6,875 nt of DNA from Sphingobium sp. (GCA_017745115.1 JAGIAA010000065.1:1-6875), one strand, 5' to 3'. Positions 1 through 6,644 are shown, counted from the first letter of the stretch. Notes: a model not told the origin generated them from the letters alone. Made by a program: numbers and translations.

Positions 1-29
1 ACGCCTACGCTACCAAGGATGCGGCCTGA
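1..29 (+). CDS. rplJ: 50S ribosomal protein L10, C-terminal end (partial)
   Basis: Only the last codons are present. Reading from base 3 gives AYATKDAA followed by TGA at 27-29; bases 1-2 are the end of a preceding codon. L10 forms the base of the ribosomal stalk, and its C-terminal helix binds L7/L12 dimers. The call rests on position, 80 bases before rplL in the near-universal rplJ-rplL order, and on an alanine/lysine-rich ending of a kind seen at alphaproteobacterial L10 C-termini. Eight residues cannot prove the family by themselves. Confidence 0.75.
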
Positions 30-30
30 C

Positions 31-53
31 AAGAGGCCGAACTCTTTTGTTTT
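31..53 (+). promoter_or_regulatory. weak hairpin plus T-rich run in the rplJ-rplL spacer
   Basis: AAGAG (31-35) can pair with CTCTT (42-46) around a 6-base loop, followed by TTTTGTTTT. The stem is only 5 bp and AT-rich, so this is at most a leaky attenuator that could tune L10:L12 synthesis, or simply part of an AT-rich spacer (30-109). It is an inference from shape only. Confidence 0.2.
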
Positions 54-109
54 CAATCAAATGAATAGGGTTCTTGTTACAGACCCGCCAGAAATGGAGT
101 GTTTTCAAA

Positions 110-484
110 ATGGCTGACATCAATTCGCTCGTCGAGCAGCTTTCCGCCCTGACCGTCCTCGAAGCCGCTGAGCTCTCGAAGGCTCTCGAAGAGAAGTGGG
201 GCGTTTCGGCTGCCGCACCTGTCGCAGTTGCTGCCGCTGGCCCGGCCGCTGCTGGCCCGGCTGCTGAAGAGCAGACCGAGTTCGACGTGATCCTGACCGG
301 CGACGGCGGCAACAAGATCGCCGTCATCAAGGAAGTCCGCGCCATCACGGGCCTGGGCCTCACCGAAGCCAAGGCGCTCGTCGAGTCGGCTCCCAAGGCC
401 GTCAAGGAAGGCGCCAGCAAGGCCGACGCCGAAGAGATCCAGAAGAAGCTCGTTGCTGCCGGCGCGACCGTCGAGCTCAAGTAA
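110..484 (+). CDS. rplL: 50S ribosomal protein L7/L12
   Basis: This 124-residue protein is the normal length for L7/L12, the multicopy stalk protein that recruits and stimulates translational GTPases. Three parts are visible: the N-terminal dimerisation and L10-binding domain (residues 1-30, [14 protein letters not shown]...), an Ala/Pro/Gly hinge (about 33-53), and the C-terminal factor-binding domain (about 55-124) with the conserved segments [26 protein letters not shown] and [12 protein letters not shown]. The start is ATG 110, because it matches the conserved MADI... beginning and has GGAG (96-99) ten bases upstream; the open frame back to a TTG at 74 adds non-conserved residues. It sits 80 bases after rplJ and is followed 26 bases later by a strong terminator rather than by rpoB. 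The hinge carries a tandem duplication (see 236-265). Confidence 0.98.
   Translation: MADINSLVEQLSALTVLEAAELSKALEEKWGVSAAAPVAVAAAGPAAAGPAAEEQTEFDVILTGDGGNKIAVIKEVRAITGLGLTEAKALVESAPKAVKEGASKADAEEIQKKLVAAGATVELK
236..265 (+). repeat. two-copy 15-bp tandem repeat in the L7/L12 hinge
   Basis: Bases 236-250 (gctggcccggccgct) and 251-265 (gctggcccggctgct) are head-to-tail copies differing at one base. They are in frame and encode AGPAA twice (residues 43-52). The hinge is a flexible linker, so gain or loss of five residues should be tolerated. Confidence 0.85.
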
Positions 485-489
485 GCTTC

Positions 490-505
490 TTCCGGTTTAC
501 CGGAA
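490..505. repeat. short perfect palindrome after rplL
   Basis: TTCCGGTTTACCGGAA: TTCCGG pairs with CCGGAA around a TTTA loop, starting 5 bases after the rplL stop. It is too short to terminate alone. It may protect the 3' end of the rplL message or be incidental, being only 5 bases from the main terminator stem. Confidence 0.4.
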
Positions 506-510
506 CAAGG

Positions 511-541
511 AAAGGGCGGTCCCGCTGGGGCCGCCCTTTTT
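511..541 (+). terminator. rho-independent terminator of rplJL
   Basis: The stem AAAGGGCGG (511-519) pairs with CCGCCCTTT (531-539). It extends inward through a T-G wobble and CCC/GGG to a 3-base loop (GCT, 524-526), giving about 13 bp, and is followed by T537-T541 and then CTTT. This is a textbook intrinsic terminator 26 bases after the rplL stop. On the opposite strand the same hairpin lies 17 bases beyond the XRE stop with a weaker T tract, so it may also end that convergent transcript. Confidence 0.93.
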
Positions 542-557
542 CTTTGCCATGCGGGCG

Positions 558-803
558 TCAGGCGCTCGCGCCCTCGCCGTCCTCATCGGCCGGTTCCGCG
601 CCTGGCACGTGGGCGAGCAGGTCGCCAGGCTGGCAGTCGAGCGCCGCACAGAGCGCATCGAGGGTCGAGAAACGGATCGCGCGCGCCTTGCCGGTCTTGA
701 GCACCGAAAGATTGGCCAGGGTGATGCCGACCTTGTCGGCCAGCTCGGTCAGCGTCATCCGGCGCTCGTGCAGCAGATCGTCCAGTTTCACGATCACAGC
801 CAT
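558..803 (-). CDS. YozG-like XRE/Cro family helix-turn-helix regulator
   Basis: This 81-residue protein is almost all one HTH domain. It starts VKLDDLLHERRMTLTELADK, continues with the turn and recognition helix (VGITLANLSVLKTGKARAIR, about 25-44), then STLDALCAALDCQPGDLL, the usual ending of the Cro/C1-type HTH_26 family. A short acidic tail (PADEDGEG) follows. It is predicted to bind DNA in the cytoplasm. The ATG at 803-801 overlaps the TGA of the DUF2975 gene by one base (TGATG), so the two are translationally coupled. The pairing of a DUF2975 membrane protein with a small XRE regulator is a recurrent bacterial two-gene cassette, usually thought to be autoregulated. What signal it answers to is unknown, and no effector domain is visible. 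Confidence 0.92.
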   Translation of the reverse strand: MAVIVKLDDLLHERRMTLTELADKVGITLANLSVLKTGKARAIRFSTLDALCAALDCQPGDLLAHVPGAEPADEDGEGASA

Positions 804-1360
804 CACACCGTTCCCTCGATCTCGTCGCGCATATCGGCCGCCTGCGCGAATAGGCGGGCGAGAACGAAGAGCAGCAGGGTGAGCATCAGCTGGCCCCAGC
901 CCAGACCAAGGCCGTTGAAACGCTCGATATGAATGCCCGCATCCGGCGCTTTGGGCCCCAGCCGATCGACCAGCATGCCGAGCCCAGTGCTGATCGCGAG
1001 CCCCACGGGAAAGCTGGCGAGAGAGATCCAGGCCATCAGCCGAATGCGTCCGGCATTGGCGAGCGTGAATGCGCCGCCATCCTGCACGGACCGAATGATC
1101 GCGAGAAGCGCCCACATGAAGCGGACCATGATGCCCAAACCGACGGCAATGCAAGCCATGGCCAGCGCAAAAAGGGGCGCAACGCCCGCCTTCAACTGCG
1201 GATAGGAGCTCAGCAGGCGCGTCTCGAAGCGATCCCCGCCCAACAGCGCGGCGATACCGAGAAGGACGACGAGCAAGAGCGAACCGAGCAGCCCCACGAA
1301 GATGAGCCAAGCGAGCAGCTTGCAGACTGCCAGCAGCGGGTCGGTTTTCAAAAGCGACAT
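803..1360 (-). CDS. DUF2975 domain-containing membrane protein
   Basis: The 185-residue protein has four hydrophobic segments (about 14-38, 60-86, 105-128 and 153-172), so it is an inner-membrane protein. Two family hallmarks are visible: GGAFTLANAGRIRLMAW (about 95-111, the F-x-x-x-N-x-x-R-I/L segment) and the C-terminal LARLFAQAADMRDEIEGTV, ending in the typical D/E-x-EGTV. I chose ATG 1360 because GAGGA (1370-1366) lies 5 bases upstream; an in-frame ATG at 1372 adds MRND but overlaps that ribosome site and has poor upstream purines. It is the first gene of a pair with the XRE regulator, overlapping it by one base. The family has no established biochemical function; a membrane partner or target of the regulator is an inference. 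Confidence 0.92.
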   Translation of the reverse strand: MSLLKTDPLLAVCKLLAWLIFVGLLGSLLLVVLLGIAALLGGDRFETRLLSSYPQLKAGVAPLFALAMACIAVGLGIMVRFMWALLAIIRSVQDGGAFTLANAGRIRLMAWISLASFPVGLAISTGLGMLVDRLGPKAPDAGIHIERFNGLGLGWGQLMLTLLLFVLARLFAQAADMRDEIEGTV

Positions 1361-1365
1361 ATCGT

Positions 1366-1370
1366 TCCTC
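1366..1370 (-). promoter_or_regulatory. ribosome binding site deciding the DUF2975 start
   Basis: GAGGA on the minus strand, 5 bases before ATG 1360. It favours that start over the in-frame ATG at 1372, which would place this site inside the coding region. Confidence 0.7.
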
Positions 1371-1372
1371 AT

Positions 1373-1440
1373 GATCGATCTTATTTCTTATCGATATCAC
1401 ATTGCCGATAATCAGTAAATAGAATATCGTTTATCGATAA
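1373..1440. promoter_or_regulatory. AT-rich divergent promoter region with ATCGAT palindromes, candidate XRE operator
   Basis: Three ATCGAT cores sit in this spacer: GATCGATC (1373-1380), TTATCGATAT (1388-1397) and the perfect palindrome TTATCGATAA (1431-1440). Further half-sites are CGATAAT (1406-1412) and ATATCG (1424-1429). The two stronger sites are 43 bp centre to centre, about four helical turns, so bound dimers would face the same side. The region is far more AT-rich than its surroundings, as expected for a promoter. It lies between the DUF2975/XRE pair (minus) and the serine hydrolase (plus). Autoregulation by the XRE protein, and perhaps control of the hydrolase, is an inference; I could not assign -35/-10 boxes with confidence. 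Confidence 0.5.
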
Positions 1441-1503
1441 ATCGAGTCGGCATGAGGGCTGGCGGCGCGGTTTGCAGTCAATTCAGCAAATGGAGACCGA
1501 CGC

Positions 1504-2697
1504 ATGACTTCCCCCCTCACCCCCAATCGCCGCGAGCTGCTCATCGGCGCAACGGCAGCGACGCTCATCGCCGGCAAGGCCGTCAGCGCGACACCAAGGC
1601 TCAAACCGGCAACGGCCAAGGCGGCATCGAGCTATGGCAAGGCGATCTTCGGCGAGAGCAAGGTCCCCGCGCTCTCCATCGCGGTGGCCGGTGCCGATGG
1701 CCTGGTCTGGTCGACGAGCCATGGCCTCGCGAATCTCGAACTCGGCGTGGGCGCCACCACGGCCCACAGTTTTCGTATCGGGTCCGTCAGCAAGGTGCTG
1801 ACATCGACGCTGGCGGCCAAGCTCGTCTCGCGCGGCATTCTCGATCTCGATGCGCCGATCGAAAAATGGCTGCCGGACCTGCCCGCCCATCACCGCCGGA
1901 CGACCATGCGGCAGCTGCTGACGCACAGAGGCGGCGTGCGCCATTATATTCCACGCGATTTCGACATCACCGGCCCCGGCGGCGCGATTTACATGCGGCG
2001 CTATCGGACGAACCAGGATGTGCTGGACCTCTTCATAAACGATCCCCTTGTTGCGCCGCCGGGCACGCGCGTCAGCTATTCCTCCTATGGCTTCACCCTT
2101 GCCTCCATGGTGATGGAGAAGGCCGCCGGCCGCTCCTTCGTCCCCATGATCAAGGAGGAAATCGGAGTACCGTTCGGTCTCGGCAGCCTGATCGAAGACG
2201 AACCGACCGCGATCATTCCGGCGCGCGCCACCGGCTATCTGAACGAGATGGATCTCACCATTCTGTATGGGCAACTGTCCCCTGAAGCGCGGCCGAAACT
2301 GACTAACGGCGTCGGCAACATGCCCTGGAGCAATCCGGCCTACTGCTGGGCGGGCGCGGGATTCCTGCTGACCGCGCCCGACGGCGCGCGGTTTGGCGCA
2401 GCACTGTTGGACTCACCGAGCGCAAAGATCAGTGCTGCCGAGCGCAACCTGCTGTTCACGCCCATGACCGAGGCAGACAAGAACTCGCCTCCCCTCGGTC
2501 TCGCATGGCGCGTGGACGCGGATTCCAAGAAGCGGCGGCGATGGCATCATGCCGGTGCGACACCGGGCGGACGCTACAGCCTCGTCGTCTATCCCGATCA
2601 AGGATTGTCCGTTGCCCTGGGGGCGAACGTCATGTCGTTGCCCGGCAATGTCCTCAAATATTCGTCCGACCTCGTCGATATTTTCGCGCCCGCCTAG
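1504..2697 (+). CDS. exported serine hydrolase, LACTB/class C beta-lactamase-like fold
   Basis: This 397-residue protein belongs to the beta-lactamase/penicillin-binding superfamily (PF00144 type). The nucleophile motif SVSK (S94-K97) is in FRIGSVSKVLTS. The second motif is Y192-S-S in PGTRVSYSSYGF, with Ser where YxN enzymes have Asn, as in LACTB-like members. The third motif is H349-A-G in HHAGATPGG, in place of K/H-T-G. The LLTHRGG segment (138-144) is also typical. The N-terminus NRRELLIGATAATLIAG carries a twin arginine and a hydrophobic stretch, with a possible cleavage after VSA (29), suggesting Tat export to the periplasm. ATG 1504 has GGAGA (1492-1496) 7 bases upstream. The substrate is unknown; such proteins act as esterases, D-amino peptidases or proteases, and true beta-lactam resistance should not be assumed. 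It is divergent from the DUF2975/XRE pair and may share their control region. Confidence 0.93.
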   Translation: MTSPLTPNRRELLIGATAATLIAGKAVSATPRLKPATAKAASSYGKAIFGESKVPALSIAVAGADGLVWSTSHGLANLELGVGATTAHSFRIGSVSKVLTSTLAAKLVSRGILDLDAPIEKWLPDLPAHHRRTTMRQLLTHRGGVRHYIPRDFDITGPGGAIYMRRYRTNQDVLDLFINDPLVAPPGTRVSYSSYGFTLASMVMEKAAGRSFVPMIKEEIGVPFGLGSLIEDEPTAIIPARATGYLNEMDLTILYGQLSPEARPKLTNGVGNMPWSNPAYCWAGAGFLLTAPDGARFGAALLDSPSAKISAAERNLLFTPMTEADKNSPPLGLAWRVDADSKKRRRWHHAGATPGGRYSLVVYPDQGLSVALGANVMSLPGNVLKYSSDLVDIFAPA

Positions 2698-3101
2698 CGG
2701 GAATGCTTCTTTTCCGCCTCGCTGATCGACATCTGGGCCTTGGCGGCGGCGATGGCTTCGAGCAGGCGCGTCGGCCGATCGACCTCGCTTTCGGCCTCGG
2801 CGGCAGCGACCTCCTCTGCTTCCGGCCTCACCTCCTCATGCTCGACAATCCGCGGGCGGATAACGAGGAGCCAGAGGCCGATCAGTGCGATGAGCCCGCT
2901 CAGCGCGAAACCGGCCTTCTGGATGCTGGGCATGTCGCCCGCCGAAATGGCGTGCACGAAGGCCGCGATGGCGTCACCTGCCTGGCTGGCATAGGCTTGC
3001 ACTTCCGTCAGCACCCCCTGCGTGCTCGTGGCATGGACGGGTACTGCCCACAGACCGAGAACGGCGGCAGCCCAAAAAGCGCGGCGAAACGATAACAGCA
3101 T
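2694..3101 (-). CDS. small membrane protein of unknown function
   Basis: I do not recognise a family. From ATG 3101 it is 135 residues: a basic n-region and hydrophobic stretch (MLLSFRRAFWAAAVLGLWAV) with a likely signal cleavage after VHA (24); a short periplasmic segment (about 25-62); a membrane helix (about 64-82, GFALSGLIALIGLWLLVI); and a highly acidic, Ala/Glu-rich tail predicted cytoplasmic (83-135), partly helical or coiled. An upstream in-frame GTG at 3128 adds nine residues, but the shorter form gives a cleaner signal peptide, with AGAAGA 9 bases before ATG. Its stop is the reverse strand of the same CTAG (2694-2697) that ends the serine hydrolase. Coding is supported by the coherent signal/TM/tail layout and third-position GC, not by homology. 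Confidence 0.78.
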   Translation of the reverse strand: MLLSFRRAFWAAAVLGLWAVPVHATSTQGVLTEVQAYASQAGDAIAAFVHAISAGDMPSIQKAGFALSGLIALIGLWLLVIRPRIVEHEEVRPEAEEVAAAEAESEVDRPTRLLEAIAAAKAQMSISEAEKKHSR

Positions 3102-3189
3102 CTGGACGGCTCTTCTTTCCTTGGCCACTCTCAGCAGGCACAGGCCTAGTCCCGGCCTGCCCGCCCGACAAGTCCCTCACGTCACAGAT

Positions 3190-3195
3190 GGAAAG
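3190..3195 (+). promoter_or_regulatory. candidate ribosome binding site for the nucleosidase
   Basis: GGAAAG lies 7 bases before GTG 3203. The competing ATG at 3188 has no purine-rich stretch upstream and overlaps this site. Confidence 0.45.
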
Positions 3196-3202
3196 CATCA
3201 CC

Positions 3203-3865
3203 GTGCGCATCCTGATCCTCGCCGCCCTCCCCGAAGAAGCAGACGCGTTCCGGAGCAGCGAAGGCAAAGAGATGGATGGATCATGGCCACGCGCGCGCCG
3301 GCTCTCGGTCGACGGCCATGATGTCGTGATCGCGACCACGGGAATCGGCAAGGTCAACATCGCGGCGGCCGCAGGGCGGCTCCATGCGCAGACCGATGCC
3401 GAATTGCTGCTGACGCTGGGCACGGCGGGGAAGCTGAGCGCCCTCCCCGGCGACTGCTTCTATCTCGGCCGCGCGATCCAGCATGATTATGGCGCACGGC
3501 GGCCCGACGACTTCATCCATTACCCGCCCGGCGCCTGGCCGATGGGCCCTGCCCATGTCGAACCGTTCGAGGCGATGCCCGACCCCGGCACGGGCCTGCC
3601 ACAGGCCTGCATCGCGAGCGGCGACGCCTTCATCGAGGACGGTGCCTTTGCCGCCCATCTCGTCGCGGCACTGGAAGCAGACGTGGTCGACATGGAGACC
3701 GCGGCGGTGGCGCAATATGCCGCCGCGGTGGGCCTGCCCTGGGCCGGAATCAAGGCTGTGACGGACGATGCCAATCATGAGAGCGCCGCCGATTTCCACG
3801 AGAACCTGCTGGCTGCATCGGCCCGCGCGGCGCGAGCCATGGAGCGGCTTCTCTCGCTGCTGTGA
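3203..3865 (+). CDS. 5'-methylthioadenosine/S-adenosylhomocysteine nucleosidase
   Basis: A cytoplasmic purine nucleosidase of the PNP_UDP family that would hydrolyse MTA and SAH to adenine plus the thioribose or ribosylhomocysteine, clearing inhibitors left by SAM-using reactions. With the GTG 3203 start (220 residues; E. coli MTAN is 232) the motifs are: LAALPEEADAF with E12 matching the catalytic-site Glu of MTAN; TGIGKVNIA (46-54); LGTAG (72-76); SGDAFI (139-144), the signature that lines the base pocket; DMETAAVAQ with M164-E165, contacting the ribose; and AVTDDA with D188, the adenine-protonating Asp. GTG 3203 begins right at the first beta strand and has GGAAAG upstream; ATG 3188, adding five residues, is the alternative. 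It precedes sodC by 50 bases. A related phosphorylase with other substrates is possible but less likely given SGDAFI. Confidence 0.9.
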   Translation: MRILILAALPEEADAFRSSEGKEMDGSWPRARRLSVDGHDVVIATTGIGKVNIAAAAGRLHAQTDAELLLTLGTAGKLSALPGDCFYLGRAIQHDYGARRPDDFIHYPPGAWPMGPAHVEPFEAMPDPGTGLPQACIASGDAFIEDGAFAAHLVAALEADVVDMETAAVAQYAAAVGLPWAGIKAVTDDANHESAADFHENLLAASARAARAMERLLSLL

Positions 3866-3903
3866 CTCGTGGTAGGGAGCCTCACCGGGCAGAAGTTCCG
3901 GCA

Positions 3904-3910
3904 GAGGAGG
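3904..3910 (+). promoter_or_regulatory. strong ribosome binding site of sodC
   Basis: GAGGAGG lies 5 bases before ATG 3916. It fixes the sodC start and argues against the in-frame GTG at 3862. The ATG at 3911, directly abutting it, is in another frame. Confidence 0.85.
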
Positions 3911-3915
3911 ATGCC

Positions 3916-4452
3916 ATGACCTTTCGTCCGCGACCCAATCTCAAAGTCGGCATGGCCGTTCTGCCATTGCTGGCCCTGCCGCTCGCGACGGCCGCTTCCG
4001 CCCAGCAAAATGCCGGCATCGCCTATCTGCAGGATGCCCAGGGCAAGAGCGTCGGAAAGATCACGCTTGTCGGCACGCCCAATGGCCTGTCCGGCACGAT
4101 CGACGTCAAAGGCCTGCCGCCGGGCGAGCATGGCATGCATATCCATGCGGTCGGGAAATGCAGCGGGACCGCCTTTGCGGATGCCGGCGCGCATCTCAAT
4201 CCGGGCGGCAAGCAGCATGGGCTCGACAACCCGATGGGCTCACATATGGGCGACCTGCCGGTGCTCAAGGTGGGCGCCGATGGCAAGGCGAAGCAGTATG
4301 TCCTCATAAAGGCCGGCTTCAAGGACCTGCTCGATACCGACGGCGCCGCATTCGTCATCCATGCGAGCACCGACGACCAGAAGACCGATCCGAGCGGGAA
4401 CAGCGGCGCACGCATTGCATGCGGCGTGTTCGACATCGGCGCGGCGAACTAG
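3916..4452 (+). CDS. sodC: periplasmic Cu/Zn superoxide dismutase
   Basis: The 178-residue precursor has a Sec signal (about 1-29, with LPLLALPLATAASA and cleavage before QQN) and a complete Cu/Zn SOD domain that dismutates superoxide in the periplasm. Every metal ligand is present with canonical spacing: Cu ligands H75 and H77 (HGMHIHAVGKC), bridging H93, Zn ligands H101, H110 and D113 (SHMGDLP), and Cu ligand H149 (VIHASTDD). C82 and C169 can form the conserved disulfide, and R166 (GARIACG) is the active-site Arg that guides superoxide. ATG 3916 follows GAGGAGG by 5 bases. The 50-base gap from the nucleosidase gene, with no terminator, is compatible with cotranscription. It is convergent with the chemoreceptor gene. 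The enzyme assignment is firm; only its regulation is open. Confidence 0.97.
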   Translation: MTFRPRPNLKVGMAVLPLLALPLATAASAQQNAGIAYLQDAQGKSVGKITLVGTPNGLSGTIDVKGLPPGEHGMHIHAVGKCSGTAFADAGAHLNPGGKQHGLDNPMGSHMGDLPVLKVGADGKAKQYVLIKAGFKDLLDTDGAAFVIHASTDDQKTDPSGNSGARIACGVFDIGAAN

Positions 4453-4479
4453 TCCACGACCCCTAAGCGGCTGCGAATA

Positions 4480-4498
4480 CCGGGGCCATGGGCCCCGG
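4480..4498. terminator. GC-rich hairpin between sodC and the chemoreceptor gene
   Basis: CCGGGGCC (4480-4487) pairs with GGCCCCGG (4491-4498) around ATG: an 8-bp all-GC stem placed 28 bases after the sodC stop and 5 bases past the convergent MCP stop. Neither strand has a T tract after the stem, so it is a weak intrinsic terminator candidate; it may serve both genes or act as an mRNA 3'-end stabiliser. Confidence 0.5.
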
Positions 4499-4502
4499 CA
4501 CC

Positions 4503-6356
4503 TCAGAATTCCGTCCAGTCCTCATTCGCTTCGACAGCCGGCGCGAGGGCGAGATTGCCCGACACGCGGCGTGACGGCGCAGGCCGGACTGCCGCCGCCT
4601 TGGCTCGCGCAGCCGGGGCGGCAGCGGGCGCCGCCATCGAACGGGCGACGCTGTGGCAATTGAAGCGGCCGACGCGGTCGGTCAGGCCATCGGCCTCCTG
4701 AAGCAGGCTGCGTGCGGCGGCCGTGCTTTCCTCGACCATCGCGGCATTCTGCTGCGTCACTTCATCCATCTTGCTCATGGCGCCGTTCACCTCGGCGAGC
4801 TTGGCGGACTGGTCCGCGGCAGCCGAGCTGATCTGGGTCACCATGGCCGTAACGCCGTGAATGCGGTCCGTGATCTGTGCGAGGGCCTCGCCGGCCTGGC
4901 GGACCATCAGCGCCCCCTCTTCCACTTCGGCGCCGCTCGTGGTGATCAGCGCCTTGATGTCCTTTGCGGCATCGGCCGAACGCTGTGCCAGCGCCCGGAC
5001 CTCGTTCGCGACGACGGCGAAGCCTTTGCCCGCGTCGCCCGCACGCGCCGCCTCGACACCGGCATTGAGCGCGAGCAGGTTGGTCTGGAAGGCAATGCCG
5101 TCGATGACGTTGATGATCTGACCGATTTCGGCCGAGCTCTTTTCGATGTTGGTCATGGCGCCGACGGCCTTGCCGACGACTTCGCCGCCCATGCGCGCTT
5201 CGTTCACCGCCTGGAGCACGCCTTCATTGGCGTGGGTCGCGACATCGGCGGTTTCCTTCAGCGAGTGTGTGATCTGGTTCACCGATTCCGCGGCATGGGC
5301 GAGCTCGGCCGCATGCTGCTCGGTCCGCTGGGCCAGATCGCCCGAGGCCTGGCTGATTTCGCGGGCACCGCTGCGAATGTCGACGGCGGCGTCCGAAACC
5401 GACGAGATGGTATCGTGCAGCTGGGCCATGGTGCTGTTGAAGTCCTGCTGCAGCCGCGCATAATTGGCACCCAGCTGCGGCAGGCGCACCGTGAGATCGC
5501 CATCGGCCATGAGACGCAGGCTGTTGCTGACCTTGTCGGCCATATCCGCCAATTCGGCGTCCGACTGCATCTTGGCGCGGCTCGTCTCGCGCAACTGGAC
5601 GGCGGCACGCGCCAGCGCGCCCAGCTGGTCGTCACGCTCGGTATAGTCGATGTCGACGTCGACATCGCCGCCGGCGATCCGCGCGATCGCGTCGGATAGC
5701 GCCTGGATCTCCTGGCCGATCGCGCGCTTGATGCCGCGTGCGATGATCAGCGTGATCAGGCCGGTCAGCACGGCGATGGCGATCGTCAGGGTCATGACGA
5801 CCATGACAGTCCGCTGCTGGCGGACGGACATCGCCTCGGCCGCCTTGATGACCGGCTCGCGAATGGATTCGATGGATCCGTCGACCTCATCGCCCGCAGA
5901 CGAAATCTTGGCTTCGCCGCCCGCGTCGATGGTACCGGCCGACATGACGCCATTGACCTCGTTCACATAGGCTTCCGAACCGGACTCGACCTTCTTGAGC
6001 GCGGCGTCATGCTCATCGTCCAGAATCGCCTGGCTCTCCTTGATGGAGCTCTTGAGGTCGTTGATATTGCCTTCGTAGCTCTTTCGAGAATCCTCGTTGC
6101 GCAGCAGCCCGTGGCGAAACACGTCGCGCTCGAGGGACGTGAAATCCTTTTCGAGCAGGGCAGCGCGCAGCGCCTGGCCGGAGAGATCGGCATTCCGCTT
6201 GGTGTAATTGATGCTGATCAGAGAGCCCACGGCGATCGTCGTGATCAGACAGAGGCTCGCGACAATAGCCGCCGCGACCTGGACGGTCAGGCGCTGATTG
6301 ATCGATTTGCTTTCCAGCCATCCGGCAACACCAGCGGCAGAACGACGGCTTTTCAT
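4503..6356 (-). CDS. methyl-accepting chemotaxis protein
   Basis: A complete 617-residue transmembrane chemoreceptor. Order: basic N-terminus; TM1 (about 25-49); a periplasmic, mostly helical ligand domain (about 50-182, no recognisable CACHE or PAS motif, consistent with a four-helix bundle); TM2 (about 184-207); HAMP (about 208-261); a second HAMP-like module (about 270-320, [20 protein letters not shown]); and the coiled-coil signalling domain, whose tip [20 protein letters not shown] (419-438), then [20 protein letters not shown], contacts CheA and CheW. The Ala/Pro-rich linker (about 571-590) ends in DWTEF, matching the W-x-x-F pattern of the CheR/CheB docking tail of receptors such as E. 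coli Tsr/Tar. ATG 6356 has only a weak purine site (GGGA, 8 bases upstream). No che genes are adjacent, so it is an orphan receptor; its ligand cannot be inferred. Confidence 0.96.
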   Translation of the reverse strand: MKSRRSAAGVAGWLESKSINQRLTVQVAAAIVASLCLITTIAVGSLISINYTKRNADLSGQALRAALLEKDFTSLERDVFRHGLLRNEDSRKSYEGNINDLKSSIKESQAILDDEHDAALKKVESGSEAYVNEVNGVMSAGTIDAGGEAKISSAGDEVDGSIESIREPVIKAAEAMSVRQQRTVMVVMTLTIAIAVLTGLITLIIARGIKRAIGQEIQALSDAIARIAGGDVDVDIDYTERDDQLGALARAAVQLRETSRAKMQSDAELADMADKVSNSLRLMADGDLTVRLPQLGANYARLQQDFNSTMAQLHDTISSVSDAAVDIRSGAREISQASGDLAQRTEQHAAELAHAAESVNQITHSLKETADVATHANEGVLQAVNEARMGGEVVGKAVGAMTNIEKSSAEIGQIINVIDGIAFQTNLLALNAGVEAARAGDAGKGFAVVANEVRALAQRSADAAKDIKALITTSGAEVEEGALMVRQAGEALAQITDRIHGVTAMVTQISSAAADQSAKLAEVNGAMSKMDEVTQQNAAMVEESTAAARSLLQEADGLTDRVGRFNCHSVARSMAAPAAAPAARAKAAAVRPAPSRRVSGNLALAPAVEANEDWTEF

Positions 6357-6644
6357 GATGTGCGTCCCGAATTCTTGTTTGGATCATCTTCACCCGGGGA
6401 CTCTCTTGCGGAGGCCTCACTGGCGAAACATCTCTGACTAAGGCGGGGCGGGTTAATATTCGCTTTGCGATGAATGATGCGCAGATGCCCCCTTTTCAAA
6501 ACCGTCCCGCGTGCCTATATCGCGCCCATCGAAGGCTCGACCGGCTTCATGCCGGAACGGCCGCCCGCTTCGCCCGGGCCAGCATGTCGCATTGCGCACG
6601 GCACGCTAATGAATGGGGCGAAGTCAGGGTCCTTCAGACGCTGC

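Noticed and set aside
453..932. Plus-strand open frames opposite the XRE and DUF2975 genes
   Set aside because: They run across the rplL terminator or lie antisense to well-supported genes, and have Arg/Ala/Ser-rich shadow composition without motifs.
558..1400. Long 280-codon minus-strand frame covering the XRE gene
   Set aside because: Only its last 81 codons look like protein (the HTH); the rest is an out-of-frame shadow of the DUF2975 gene, and ATG 803 gives the proper start.
1504..2697. Serine hydrolase as an antibiotic-resistance beta-lactamase
   Set aside because: SxxK is present, but the YSS and HAG motifs and overall similarity point to the broad LACTB/esterase-like group; no resistance claim is supported.
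3862..3915. GTG start for sodC overlapping the nucleosidase stop (GTGA)
   Set aside because: The extra 18 residues would bury the signal peptide, whereas ATG 3916 has a strong GAGGAGG site and a clean Sec signal.
4653..5699. 348-codon plus-strand frame antisense to the MCP gene
   Set aside because: It mirrors the chemoreceptor codons in GC-rich DNA; no motif, no ribosome site, and the MCP on the other strand is unambiguous.
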